From: Mobilisporobacter senegalensis
GTDB lineage: Bacteria > Bacillota > Clostridia > Lachnospirales > Lachnospiraceae
NCBI RefSeq assembly: GCF_003752155.1
Contig: NZ_RJVG01000007.1
Location: forward strand, 62,001 to 126,000
DNA: 64,000 bases
Reading direction: 5' to 3'
A program made the translations under genes and the position numbers. The notes under the pieces were generated by a model. That model saw nothing but the letters and a program-made list of their open reading frames with translations, had not been told where the DNA came from and did not search any database. This document shows positions 50,918 to 59,809 of this stretch, piece after piece (within the stretch, counting starts at the first letter, position 1; each line of letters opens with the position of its first letter).

Positions 50918-52477
50918 TCAATCAACATATACTCTTGCCTGTTGAAATTCATCCTGAATTTCTTTCGATGGCTCTTTTGTTACTAATGAAACAACAATAA
51001 TTACTATACAGGAAACTATAAATGCAGGCAGCAATTCATATATGCCAAAAATTCCCCCTATTGGTTTAATCACTAATTTCCATAAGAATACCATCATTGC
51101 TCCTGACAACATACCTGCCACAGCACCCTCTTTTGTAGTTCTCTTCCAGAATAAAGAGAATAGCATAATAGGCCCAAAGGTAGCACCAAACCCTGCCCAC
51201 GCAAAGGATACCACAGTAAATATCACACTGTTTTCATCCAAAGCGATAATGATACCAATGAGCGCAGCGATTAATAATACAATACGTGATACATTCATAA
51301 CTTCTTTATCAGTAGCATTCTTCTTCAATATTCCCTGATAAATATTTTTAGAGAATGCAGAAGAAGCAATTAATAGATAAGAATCGGAAGAGCTGATCGT
51401 TGCAGCAAGGATACCAGCCATTGCCAGACCTGCCAGGAGCGTTGGCAATAATCTCGTGGACATTGAGATAAAAATACTTTCCGCATCACTTGGCGTCAGT
51501 AAAAGAGTCGGATAAATGGACCTGCCAATTAATCCAATGCATACTGCTGCAAATAAAGAGATAGCACACCAAATAGTTGCAATTCTCCTTGATTTCTTAA
51601 TTTCAGAATGTTTTCTGATTGCCATAAAACGTAATAATACCTGAGGAACTCCAAAATAGCCCAGTCCCCAGGAAAGTGTTGATAATATGGTAATGAGACC
51701 ATATGTTTTTGCTTCACCAAAAATTGCTGCATTTCCATTCACTTGTTGAACTCCATCAAGAACTTCAGGAGAAGATATTCCAAAGAAAGTAAGAAATCCC
51801 GGAATCTCCTTTAAATTATCAATAACTGCACCAATACCTCCTGCATATACAACTGAGGTGATTAAAATAAGTATAAGGGCCAGTATCATTACAATTGCCT
51901 GCATAAAATCTGATACACTTTCAGCTAAAAATCCACCTAGAAAAGTATAGATAATAACAAATATGGCACCTGCAATCATCAATGAATGATAAGAAAAACC
52001 AAATAAAGAATTAAATAATTTACCAACAGTTACAAAACAACTGGCTGCATAAATTGTAAAGAATACTAGAATAAAAACTGCAGAAATTGTCATGATTATC
52101 TTTTTCTGCTCTTTGAAACGATTACTGAAAAAGTCTGGAATAGTGATAGAATCTCCTGCCACAATAGAATATCCATGTAATCTGTTTGCTACAATTAACC
52201 AATTTATATATGTTCCTGCCAAAAGACCAATCGCTGTCCATATTGCATCGCTTAATCCTGACCAATACGCTACTCCAGGTAATCCCATAAGAAGCCATCC
52301 ACTCATATCAGATGCTTCTGCACTCATGGCAGCAACCCACGGACCTAGTGATCTTCCCCCCAGGAAATAGTTCTCAGAATTCGTATTCGCTCTCTTAGCA
52401 TAAAACAGACCAATTCCAATTACTAATGCCATATAGCAGCTCATGGTAATAAATATTTGTAAGGTTCCTGCATTCAT
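50918..52477 (-). CDS. putP: Sodium/proline symporter
   Basis: 519 residues with about 13 membrane segments. RANTNSENYFLGGRSLGPWVAAMSAEASDMSGWLLMGLPG is the PutP N-terminal signature, with the sodium-site residues in MSAEASDMSGW; AGILAATISSSDSYLLIASSAF is the second conserved block. It imports proline with Na+. Solute:sodium symporter relatives differ little, so a related substrate is possible. Monocistronic. Confidence 0.9.
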   Translation of the reverse strand: MNAGTLQIFITMSCYMALVIGIGLFYAKRANTNSENYFLGGRSLGPWVAAMSAEASDMSGWLLMGLPGVAYWSGLSDAIWTAIGLLAGTYINWLIVANRLHGYSIVAGDSITIPDFFSNRFKEQKKIIMTISAVFILVFFTIYAASCFVTVGKLFNSLFGFSYHSLMIAGAIFVIIYTFLGGFLAESVSDFMQAIVMILALILILITSVVYAGGIGAVIDNLKEIPGFLTFFGISSPEVLDGVQQVNGNAAIFGEAKTYGLITILSTLSWGLGYFGVPQVLLRFMAIRKHSEIKKSRRIATIWCAISLFAAVCIGLIGRSIYPTLLLTPSDAESIFISMSTRLLPTLLAGLAMAGILAATISSSDSYLLIASSAFSKNIYQGILKKNATDKEVMNVSRIVLLIAALIGIIIALDENSVIFTVVSFAWAGFGATFGPIMLFSLFWKRTTKEGAVAGMLSGAMMVFLWKLVIKPIGGIFGIYELLPAFIVSCIVIIVVSLVTKEPSKEIQDEFQQARVYVD

Positions 52478-52532
52478 TTTTCGTCCTCCATTATTTATAT
52501 TTATCAGATAAATTAAAGATATATTGACACCG

Positions 52533-52561
52533 ATTATAACAGAATCCTCCTGCTTTCACAA
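52533..52561 (-). promoter_or_regulatory. putP promoter
   Basis: On the minus strand TTGTGA (52556-52561), 17-bp spacer, TATAAT (52533-52538). Confidence 0.55.
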
Positions 52562-52711
52562 GTATATTGTATATATATTCTTAAACAAATTATAATTATT
52601 CTATTTTTCATATGAATATCAAGTCACTTATACATCTATTTCAGCACAACCCTACAAAAAATTACATAGAATATAATAATCAGTGAAATAAGTATCTAAG
52701 GAGGGTCTGTT

Positions 52712-53251
52712 TTGGATTTTCGACGCAGTAAAACTTATAATAACTTACTCTCTGCTTTTGATGGCGAATTAAAAGCAAGTTCAAAATATAAGATTTATAG
52801 TATAAAGGCACGGGAGGATGGTTATGAACAAATTGGTAATATATTTGATGAAACCGCATGGAATGAACAAGAACACGCTAAAATCTGGCTAAAATGCCTG
52901 AAATGCGGCGAAGTCCCATCTACTTATGAAAACTTAAAAGAAGCCGCTGCAAGAGAACATTATATTGCAAGTAAAATGTATCGTAATTATGCAAATGTCG
53001 CAAGAGATGAAGGATATCTGGAAATTGCAGAACTATTTAATGGCGTAGCTAAAATTGAAGGGAATCATGAAAATCAGTTTCAAAAATTATCAAAAAATAT
53101 CAAAAAAGATACTGTATTTTGTAAAAGCACTAAAGTTACCTGGATCTGTACCAACTGTGGACATATGGAATACTGCGATTGTGCACCTCACAAATGTCCA
53201 ATATGTGGTTATCCACATTCCTATTTTGAAATTAGAGAAGACAATTACTAG
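52712..53251 (+). CDS. Rubrerythrin-family protein
   Basis: 179 residues. The four-helix diiron domain has NLLSAFDGELKASSKYK, GYEQIGNIFDETAWNEQEHAKI (ExxH) and GYLEIAELFNGVAKIEGNHEN. The C-terminus is a rubredoxin-like Fe(Cys)4 site, CTNCGHMEYCDCAPHKCPICGYP. Rubrerythrins reduce peroxide in anaerobes. The start is TTG at 52712, supported by AAGGAGG 8 bases before it; no ATG lies nearer the family N-terminus. Followed by a terminator and by a convergent rubredoxin gene. Confidence 0.88.
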   Translation: MDFRRSKTYNNLLSAFDGELKASSKYKIYSIKAREDGYEQIGNIFDETAWNEQEHAKIWLKCLKCGEVPSTYENLKEAAAREHYIASKMYRNYANVARDEGYLEIAELFNGVAKIEGNHENQFQKLSKNIKKDTVFCKSTKVTWICTNCGHMEYCDCAPHKCPICGYPHSYFEIREDNY

Positions 53252-53274
53252 CTTGATAAACATCGCTAATGTGA

Positions 53275-53315
53275 AAAGGGCGCCGCATAATTTAATGCGG
53301 CAGCCCTATTTTTTA
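53275..53315 (+). terminator. Terminator of the rubrerythrin gene
   Basis: AAGGGC-CCGCAT pairs with ATGCGG-GCCCT with small bulges, followed by TATTTTTT. Confidence 0.85.
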
Positions 53316-53379
53316 ATTGATAACAATGCATATGTAGCATTTTTCATCGAATGTGAATAATCACATTAAAATAAAGTTA

Positions 53380-53535
53380 TTATAGTTCTGTAAAAGAAGC
53401 TTTATCTAATCCACAAACCGGGCAAACCCAATCTTCTGGAACTTCTTCCCAAGGAGTACCTGGTGCAATACCACTATCTGGATCACCTACTGCTGGGTCA
53501 TACACATATCCACAAGGACATTCATATTGTTTCAT
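53380..53535 (-). CDS. Rubredoxin with a C-x-C first iron site
   Basis: 51 residues: [18 protein letters not shown], then [20 protein letters not shown] and [12 protein letters not shown]. Overall order and length match rubredoxin, a one-iron electron carrier. The second Cys pair is the normal C-x-x-C-G; the first is C-P-C-G (Cys6, Cys8), one residue shorter than the usual C-x-x-C-G. AGGAGG lies 8 bases before the ATG at 53535. Probably the electron donor or acceptor for the neighbouring rubrerythrin. Confidence 0.88.
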   Translation of the reverse strand: MKQYECPCGYVYDPAVGDPDSGIAPGTPWEEVPEDWVCPVCGLDKASFTEL

Positions 53536-53566
53536 AATTACTACCTCCTTTAATTTGGAAAAAATA

Positions 53567-53625
53567 AGTATAAAAGTTATTTTATACTATATAATGACAT
53601 TATATTATTTTCTCTCCTGTGTCAA
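53567..53625 (-). promoter_or_regulatory. Rubredoxin promoter with PerR-box-like palindrome
   Basis: On the minus strand TTGACA (53620-53625), 17-bp spacer, TAATGT (53597-53602). TATAATGACATTATA (53590-53604) is a perfect 7-1-7 palindrome over the -10 box, near the PerR box pattern TTATAAT-N-ATTATAA. A second repeat, AGTATAAAA / TTTTATACT (53567-53588), follows. Confidence 0.55.
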
Positions 53626-53663
53626 GTCCTATACGCAGGCAAATATGATTATTACCCACTATA

Positions 53664-53693
53664 TTGATATAAATGAACAAATATACATATAAT
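53664..53693 (+). promoter_or_regulatory. Promoter of the Crp/Fnr gene
   Basis: TTGATA (53664-53669), 18-bp spacer, TATAAT (53688-53693). Another TATAAT lies at 53699-53704. Confidence 0.45.
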
Positions 53694-53732
53694 TATGCTA
53701 TAATATTTTATATGATTAATTGGAGGTAAAAA

Positions 53733-54410
53733 ATGATCAGTGATGCTAATAAGGCTGTTTTATATAAAGCCTTTAATTTCTGGGATAAATTAAGTTTATC
53801 AGAACAGGAACTTATTATAAATAATTCTACTCTCCTTCATTACAAGCGAGGAGACAATATCTATAGTGGAGGCAGGGATTGTTTAGGAGTTCTTATTATA
53901 AAAAATGGCGGGCTTCGAACCTACATACTTTCAGAAGATGGACGTGAAATTACACTATACCGTTTAAAAGAAGAAGATATCTGTATTCTTTCTGCCTCCT
54001 GTATCTTAAGGAATATTACTTTTGATGTACATATTGATGCAGAAGTAGATACAGAAATTATTATTGTAAATGCTACTGTATTCCAAAAAATATGTAACCA
54101 TAACATTTATGCTGAAAATTTCTCAAACAAAGTAACAGTGGAACGATTTTCAGATGTTATGTGGTCTATGGAACAGATATTATTTATGAGTTTTGATAAA
54201 CGCCTTGCCATCTTTTTGTTAGATGAAATTTCAAGGAATGGGAATGATATTTTAACACTTACCCATGAACAAATTGCCAAATACATGGGTTCTGCCAGAG
54301 AGGTAGTCTCCCGTATGCTCAAATATTTTTCAAATGAAGGAATCGTTGAACTCTCCAGAGGAATCGTTAAGGTGACCGATAAAAAGAAACTGCGCAAACT
54401 AACCGAGTAG
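53733..54410 (+). CDS. Crp/Fnr-family transcriptional regulator
   Basis: 225 residues. A cyclic-nucleotide-binding-type beta barrel fills about 20-130 (HYKRGDNIYSGGRDCLGVLIIKNG). The DNA-binding domain holds LTHEQIAKYMGSAREVVSRMLKYFSNEGIVELSRG (about 170-205). There is no N-terminal four-Cys Fe-S motif of FNR, and the cAMP-binding Arg/Glu are not evident, so the signal is unknown. Its place among rubrerythrin, rubredoxin and thioredoxin suggests redox or nitrosative control (inference). GGAGG precedes the ATG. Confidence 0.88.
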   Translation: MISDANKAVLYKAFNFWDKLSLSEQELIINNSTLLHYKRGDNIYSGGRDCLGVLIIKNGGLRTYILSEDGREITLYRLKEEDICILSASCILRNITFDVHIDAEVDTEIIIVNATVFQKICNHNIYAENFSNKVTVERFSDVMWSMEQILFMSFDKRLAIFLLDEISRNGNDILTLTHEQIAKYMGSAREVVSRMLKYFSNEGIVELSRGIVKVTDKKKLRKLTE

Positions 54411-54437
54411 AATGAACTGAAAACTTCACGTTTGCAT

Positions 54438-54505
54438 AAAAATAAACTATATATCTCACCACTTTTAGAAGATAATAAAAAAGGTGAGAATATATAGTTT
54501 ATTTT
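54438..54505. terminator. Bidirectional terminator between crp/fnr and trxA
   Basis: AAAATAAACTATAT with CTCACC pairs with GGTGAG and ATATAGTTTATTTT, about 20 bp of stem, between convergent genes; T tracts on both strands. Confidence 0.8.
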
Positions 54506-54525
54506 AATCCTGTTGAATGTAAAAA

Positions 54526-54837
54526 TCAGGCATTCAGCATATCCAAAATAGAAGCTTTTGGTTTTGCACCTACTGAACTTTGGACTACTTTTCCTTCCTT
54601 CATGACTACTAATGTTGGTATGCTCATTACTTTAAATTTTGCGGCAAGCTCATGCTGCTCATCTACATTAATTTTACCAACTTTAATATCATGCATTTCC
54701 CCTGCAATTTCATCAACAACCGGGGATACCATTCTGCATGGTCCACACCAGGTTGCCCAAAAATCCAATAAAACAGGTTTTTTTGATTTTAAAACCTCTG
54801 ATTCAAAATTTTCTTTCGTTATAGTTAATACACTCAT
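54526..54837 (-). CDS. trxA: Thioredoxin
   Basis: 103 residues. LLDFWATWCGPCRMVSPV contains the redox pair Cys31 and Cys34; KINVDEQHELAAKFKVMSIPTLVVMKEGK has the cis-Pro (SIPT). The start at 54837 has AAAGGAG 7 bases before it; the in-frame codon at 54855 would place the Shine-Dalgarno inside the gene. Reduces protein disulfides in the cytosol. No thioredoxin reductase gene is adjacent. Confidence 0.96.
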   Translation of the reverse strand: MSVLTITKENFESEVLKSKKPVLLDFWATWCGPCRMVSPVVDEIAGEMHDIKVGKINVDEQHELAAKFKVMSIPTLVVMKEGKVVQSSVGAKPKASILDMLNA

Positions 54838-54943
54838 ACATATTCTCCTTTCCATTTTGTTTTCTTGATTCTACCTATAATTATACTCTTTTTAGAAAAT
54901 ATATCTGTAACTTAATCACAATACAATTCATTTTTCTTTAGGA

Positions 54944-54990
54944 AAAGGGTTTTTGCATATCACAATATTCTACTGTTGCAAAAACCCTTT
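54944..54990 (-). terminator. Terminator of the GerMN lipoprotein gene
   Basis: AAAGGGTTTTTGCA (54944-54957) pairs with TGCAAAAACCCTTT (54977-54990), 4 bp past the stop codon of the minus-strand gene. Confidence 0.8.
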
Positions 54991-54994
54991 ACTA

Positions 54995-56101
54995 TTATTT
55001 ATATTCAATTGTATTGTTATAGTCTACTGTAAATGATTCTCCTTTTTCCATAACAATATGGCCTGATGAATATGGCTCTCCTTCTACAGTAATATATACA
55101 TCCTGTACACCATAATATCCTCCAAGTGTATTGGTAATACATTGCAGGATCATGGCTTCATATCCAGAACCAGCATTCATTTCAGATTCCAACTCTTTTG
55201 AGAAATCAACATAGACTTTATTATCTTTATTTAAATATAAGCTTTTTATTTTTACGTTCGGACCAAATACTTTATCAAAATTATCTTCTGAAAACTCTTT
55301 ATAATTCTTTTCAAAAATTGATTTTGTAATATCATTTGTATTAAAATTTAAGTCTCGATTGACATAGTAGATTTTGTCATTGGCCACATCCGGGAAATAA
55401 AATCTTACTGTCTGGGTAAATGGCACATTTTTCTCAATTTTACTTAGGACTGAAGTTACTTCTAATCCTTCGGAACGAAAAACGGATTTCACAAGTCCCA
55501 CTCCAGGTGCATAATAATCATATATAATATCATTATCTCCTTGTGTTGCAACTTCAAGAGCTTTATACGTACCTGTTGGTGTGTCTACAGTTACATCTTC
55601 TTTGGAAATATATCTTTTACGATTATCTGATAATGTCCACTGAGTACCTTCTTTTAGGGGTTCTTTTAAAAGAATCTCAGGATTGTCATTGCTTACCTTA
55701 AGTAGATTTTCTCTATAATAAGTTTCACCCTGAGCCAGTAATAAATTAAGATTACCATCTTTATTCTCAATAATTTTTACTGTCTCAGTACCACTATTAT
55801 TACTTCTTTGTTGAATCCGATTGTCATCTATATAATCTGTTACAAGATAATAAGAGGCGTATTCATTTCCTTCCCCTTCATATATATATTTTGTATCAGA
55901 TAGGAATGGAAAATAATCACTTATCTTTCGAATTTCATTTTGTAATTCTTCTTTCGTCTCATCCTCAGAATTCACATCATCATCTTTTGTATTACCCGCA
56001 TTCTGGGTATTTCCACTAAGATTTTCTTCTTTTTGTTTTCCACAGCTAAACAAAAATGTGGCACATACTGTCAGGCTTAGTACCAATAAAAATTTTTTCA
56101 T
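54995..56101 (-). CDS. GerMN-domain lipoprotein
   Basis: 368 residues. A lipoprotein signal peptide ends at LFSC (Cys20), followed by an Asn/Asp/Glu-rich linker. The C-terminal ~120 residues (TQTVRFYFPDVANDKIYYVNRDLN, SLYLNKDNKVYVDFSKEL, QCITNTLGGYYGVQDVYITVEG) are a GerMN domain, found in spore germination and envelope proteins. The middle region is an uncharacterised beta domain. It is anchored outside the membrane. GGCGGG-rich upstream region at 56105 is only a weak ribosome-binding match. Function unknown. Confidence 0.82.
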   Translation of the reverse strand: MKKFLLVLSLTVCATFLFSCGKQKEENLSGNTQNAGNTKDDDVNSEDETKEELQNEIRKISDYFPFLSDTKYIYEGEGNEYASYYLVTDYIDDNRIQQRSNNSGTETVKIIENKDGNLNLLLAQGETYYRENLLKVSNDNPEILLKEPLKEGTQWTLSDNRKRYISKEDVTVDTPTGTYKALEVATQGDNDIIYDYYAPGVGLVKSVFRSEGLEVTSVLSKIEKNVPFTQTVRFYFPDVANDKIYYVNRDLNFNTNDITKSIFEKNYKEFSEDNFDKVFGPNVKIKSLYLNKDNKVYVDFSKELESEMNAGSGYEAMILQCITNTLGGYYGVQDVYITVEGEPYSSGHIVMEKGESFTVDYNNTIEYK

Positions 56102-56239
56102 AGCAAACCCGCCTTTCTCCTGTATTCAGTCTTAACGTTATACTTATACTTCCCTTTCTTATATAATTCCATACCAAGGGGTAAAATCCTTTTTTTTAAT
56201 AAGAAATACTTATATTTAAAAAATTCTTAATTATAGAAA

Positions 56240-56339
56240 AGAAACTATATACTTCTAGAAATTTTCCATATGTAAATAATGAAGAGATTCCCATTATTAC
56301 AATGATTGGATCAAAAATATCTAGAAATATATAGTTTCT
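56240..56339. terminator. Long hairpin downstream of the sugar ABC permease gene
   Basis: GAAACTATATA and TTCTAG (56241-56258) pair with CTAGAA and TATATAGTTTC (56321-56338), one mismatch. An inner stem AATAATG / CATTATT lies within. It is about 80 bp past the permease stop. The rest of 56102-56421 is AT-rich, with no gene seen. Confidence 0.6.
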
Positions 56340-56421
56340 AATATTATATATTAATTGTATATAGCCAAAAATTTTTAAAGGATTGGAATTATTGGTTTAT
56401 CTTTTCCCATTTTTACAGAAA

Positions 56422-57252
56422 CTATCCTTTTACTGCACCGGCAACAAGACTTTCCTGAACCTGATTGCTTAAAAAGAAATATACTATAATAGTAGGTAAT
56501 GTGGCAATAACCATAGCTGCACCAATGAGCCCCCAGTCAGTTGAATACTGTCCCGAAAATGACATGATACCTACCGGCAGTGTTCTAAAATCAGAACTGT
56601 CTACCAGAGTATTAGCAAACATTAATTCATTCCAAGTTCCTAAGAATGTAAAAATAGATGCGGTTGCCAATGCCGGTTTGATAATTGGTAAGATGATTGT
56701 AGCAAAACACCTGAAGACCCCACTACCATCAATATATGCTGCTTCCTCAATTTCTTTTGGGATTCCCCTGTAAAAGCCTACCAGAATCATAATACTCATG
56801 GGGATTGCAAATGAGATATAAGGAATTAATAATCCAAGATACCCACCCTTTAACCCCATCTTATCAAGGACTTGAAAGAGAGGTAATAATGCTGCCTGAG
56901 TCGGTATCATAATACCAAGGGTAAAAAAACCATATGTAACATTACTTAATTTCCATTTCATTCTGGCGATTGCATACCCTGCCATTGCTGTAAATAATCC
57001 AGTGACTCCTACCGTTACTACAGAATAGAATGTTGAATTTAAGAAATATCTTAAAATTCCTCCATCTGATAATGCAGTTTTATAATTAATCCATCTCCAA
57101 TCTTTTGGTAGACCAATTACATTATCCCCAAAGATTTCAATATTGCTTTTTAAGGAAAATGTAATCAGCCAGTAAAGTGGAAACAGCTGAGTCAGAGCTA
57201 TTATTATTAATATTATTAATAATATTCTTTTCTTTATTCTCTTGGTTTTCAT
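56422..57252 (-). CDS. Carbohydrate ABC transporter permease (MalG-type)
   Basis: 276 residues, six membrane helices (ILLIILIIIALTQLFPLYWLITFSL and on). EAAYIDGSGVFRCFATIILPIIKPALATASIF is the EAA loop that docks on the ATPase. Typical second permease of a CUT1 importer. 12 bp after the partner permease. The ATPase (MsmX-type, shared) is probably encoded elsewhere. Confidence 0.92.
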   Translation of the reverse strand: MKTKRIKKRILLIILIIIALTQLFPLYWLITFSLKSNIEIFGDNVIGLPKDWRWINYKTALSDGGILRYFLNSTFYSVVTVGVTGLFTAMAGYAIARMKWKLSNVTYGFFTLGIMIPTQAALLPLFQVLDKMGLKGGYLGLLIPYISFAIPMSIMILVGFYRGIPKEIEEAAYIDGSGVFRCFATIILPIIKPALATASIFTFLGTWNELMFANTLVDSSDFRTLPVGIMSFSGQYSTDWGLIGAAMVIATLPTIIVYFFLSNQVQESLVAGAVKG

Positions 57253-57264
57253 ATGAATATCCTC

Positions 57265-58158
57265 CTATATCGCCGAAGCATTTTCTTCTGATTTCTTAAA
57301 TATTTTCCTTATTACAAAACTAAACAGTAAACATTCAATTACAATAAAGAAAGCCTCTGCACTGCCGTATCCATAGAGCCCCCGGCGGAATAGACTGTTG
57401 TACATTAATGTACCAGGAACCTCACTTGCGTGATTTGGTCCACCACCTGTCATAACATAAATCAAATCAAATGCCCTAAAAGATCCGGTTAAAGAGAATA
57501 ATAAACAAGTTTTAATTACTGGAGCCAATAATGGCAATGTAATCTTTAGGGATACCTGAGTTTTAGAAGCTCCATCGATCCTGGCTGCTTCATAATAATC
57601 TGTTGAGATTGATTTAATACCAGCATAAAAAATCAGCATGTGATATCCGATATATTGCCAAACAGCAGGAATCACTGTACTTATAAATGCCGTTGAAGGA
57701 GTCGATAACCATGAAAACTCATAATTTTTATCCCCAAAGAAACGAATGAATATATTGATCAATCCATATTGGCTGTTAAAGATTTTCATCCACAATTGTC
57801 CAATAACCATGCTTGAGATAACTACTGGAACAAAATAGACAGTTCGAAAAAATTTCTCACCTTTTACTCCTCTTGCAAGTACAATAGCAAGAAGTAATGA
57901 TAGTGGAAGCTGAATAAATATAGATGCCCCAGCTAATACAAAAGAATTTATAAGTGCTTTTGGAAAATATCTGTCCTTTGTAAATAATTCAATATAATTA
58001 TCCATTCCTAAAAACTTCATTGTACCTATTCCGTCATATTCAAACAAGCTATAGATACCTGTGACAAAAAGTGGTGCCACAACAAAACATAAAAATAGTA
58101 ATAATGCCGGCAGGACGAATATAGCAATATAACGTTTCTTACCTAACATTTTATCCAT
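57265..58158 (-). CDS. Carbohydrate ABC transporter permease (MalF/UgpA-type)
   Basis: 297 residues, six membrane helices. EAARIDGASKTQVSLKITLPLLAPVIKTC is the EAA loop, and FKFLGMDNYIELF-like sequence near the N-terminus (MKFLGMDNYIELFTKD) is typical of UgpA/LplB relatives. Forms a heterodimeric channel with the next gene. A hairpin separates it from the upstream binding-protein gene. Confidence 0.92.
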   Translation of the reverse strand: MDKMLGKKRYIAIFVLPALLLFLCFVVAPLFVTGIYSLFEYDGIGTMKFLGMDNYIELFTKDRYFPKALINSFVLAGASIFIQLPLSLLLAIVLARGVKGEKFFRTVYFVPVVISSMVIGQLWMKIFNSQYGLINIFIRFFGDKNYEFSWLSTPSTAFISTVIPAVWQYIGYHMLIFYAGIKSISTDYYEAARIDGASKTQVSLKITLPLLAPVIKTCLLFSLTGSFRAFDLIYVMTGGGPNHASEVPGTLMYNSLFRRGLYGYGSAEAFFIVIECLLFSFVIRKIFKKSEENASAI

Positions 58159-58257
58159 AGATTTCCCCTCCTATATTGTCAATTGATTAGTCAAGGGTGT
58201 TTGTCAGACAAAAGATACCCTTAAAGTCGTCGTTGCTTTACACCTTCACAAATGATA

Positions 58258-58297
58258 AAGGATTATCACTTTTAAATACTCTAAGTGATAACCCCTT
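58258..58297 (-). other. Intercistronic hairpin between binding protein and permeases
   Basis: TTATCACTT / AAGTGATAA (9 bp) plus outer AAGG/CCTT form a stem 28 bp after the binding-protein stop. No T tract follows on the minus strand. Such hairpins often stabilise the binding-protein mRNA and reduce permease expression. Confidence 0.6.
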
Positions 58298-58324
58298 ATA
58301 CATTAAAAGTGCGAACTTTTATTT

Positions 58325-59677
58325 TTACTGATTAATTGCCCCTTTATGTTCTTCTATAAATGCATCTACATCTGCATTTGGAGCAAATAAAGTCTGTACT
58401 TGTTCATTATGAATTGTAGCTGGGTTAGATTCAAGAGAAGTATCCCATGCTAAAACACCTTCTACGCTTTCACCTAGTAATCCTTTGATTTGTACAAATA
58501 AAGGATTTAATTTACTTTCATCAAGTTCAACATCCCATCCACAGAATCCTGTTCCTGTTTCATAAGCTGCTTTACCCATTTTTTCATTAATATAGATAGC
58601 GAATTTAGCTGCTTCATCTGCATATTTTGTATTTTTATTAACCCAGAAAGATTCAATAAATCCACCGGCATAATCTGTTTCATTGCCTTTACCAGGAATC
58701 ATAGGAATCTTTAATGCAACTACATTTTCAGGATTGATTGTTGCTGTTGCATCTGTATAAACCTGGTTCGCAAACCAGCTGCCCATAATTCTCATTGCTG
58801 CATTGCCGCTGATAAATGAAGAGTTTGCATCATCATTACCGGTTTCTAATGGGTTCTTGCCAAATGCACCTGCATTATAAAGTTCTACCACCTTATTCGC
58901 AGCATCTGTATATCCTTGGTCTTCAAATGGTTTTTCACCACTTAACATTGCATTAATATTGCTTCCACCAACTTCTCTAAGTGCTAAAGCCTGATAGATA
59001 AATGCTGCATTCCAGCCGTCTTTTGCACCAGCTGCAATTGGAGTTACTCCATCAAGTGCTGAAAGTTTCTTACAAGCATCTAATAATTCGTCATATGTAG
59101 TAGGTAATGCAGCTCCTGCTTTTTCAAATAATTCTTTGTTAGCATAAAGAGTCATAAACCATGAAAACATCGGTACAGAATATGTTTTTCCGCCATATTC
59201 AAATGCTGAAGTAGAACCTGGCAAAATTTTTGCTTTAACATCATCTGTAAGATAATCATCTAAAGGAAGTAATTTATCAGCATTTACAAGTTTTTTTGCC
59301 ATACCAGCTCCCCAGTAATAGAAAACATCAATACCACTTGCATTCCCTGCAAATTCAGCTGAAATTTTAGTTTTATATGCTTCTGTATCAAGAGTTTGCG
59401 TATTAATTGTTACATTAGGATTCTCTGCTATGTAATCAGCAACTGCCTGATCATAGATTTTTTTCAATTCATTTGTGTCATTTGACCATTGGTGCCATAC
59501 ATTTAATGTAACAGCTTCTGCTGCATCGTCTTCTGTCTTTGCTGCGTCATCTGTAGCAGCTTCATTCGTCGTATCATTTGTAGCTGCTTCTTTTTCTTTG
59601 TTCCCACAAGCTGCCATACTCATTGTCAGTACACCTACTAATAATAAAGCAATCAGTTTTTTAGAAACTTTTTTCAT
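58325..59677 (-). CDS. Carbohydrate-binding lipoprotein of a CUT1 ABC transporter
   Basis: 450 residues. A lipoprotein signal peptide (LTMSMAACGN, lipid-bearing Cys24) precedes an acidic linker (about 25-53) and the family 1 extracellular solute-binding fold starting VTLNVWHQWSNDTNELKK. It would capture an oligosaccharide outside the membrane; the ligand is unknown. First gene of the operon. The neighbouring YesM/YesN pair is its probable regulator. Confidence 0.93.
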   Translation of the reverse strand: MKKVSKKLIALLLVGVLTMSMAACGNKEKEAATNDTTNEAATDDAAKTEDDAAEAVTLNVWHQWSNDTNELKKIYDQAVADYIAENPNVTINTQTLDTEAYKTKISAEFAGNASGIDVFYYWGAGMAKKLVNADKLLPLDDYLTDDVKAKILPGSTSAFEYGGKTYSVPMFSWFMTLYANKELFEKAGAALPTTYDELLDACKKLSALDGVTPIAAGAKDGWNAAFIYQALALREVGGSNINAMLSGEKPFEDQGYTDAANKVVELYNAGAFGKNPLETGNDDANSSFISGNAAMRIMGSWFANQVYTDATATINPENVVALKIPMIPGKGNETDYAGGFIESFWVNKNTKYADEAAKFAIYINEKMGKAAYETGTGFCGWDVELDESKLNPLFVQIKGLLGESVEGVLAWDTSLESNPATIHNEQVQTLFAPNADVDAFIEEHKGAINQ

Positions 59678-59809
59678 AATATTCCCTCCACATTATTCAA
59701 TTTTAAATTGAATCATATTATAATTTTGAAGAAATCCTCATATAGAGTTTCTTCCATTTTTGCTACAAGACTTGTAACACAACATAAGCATGCTTTCTAT
59801 GTTGAAACC

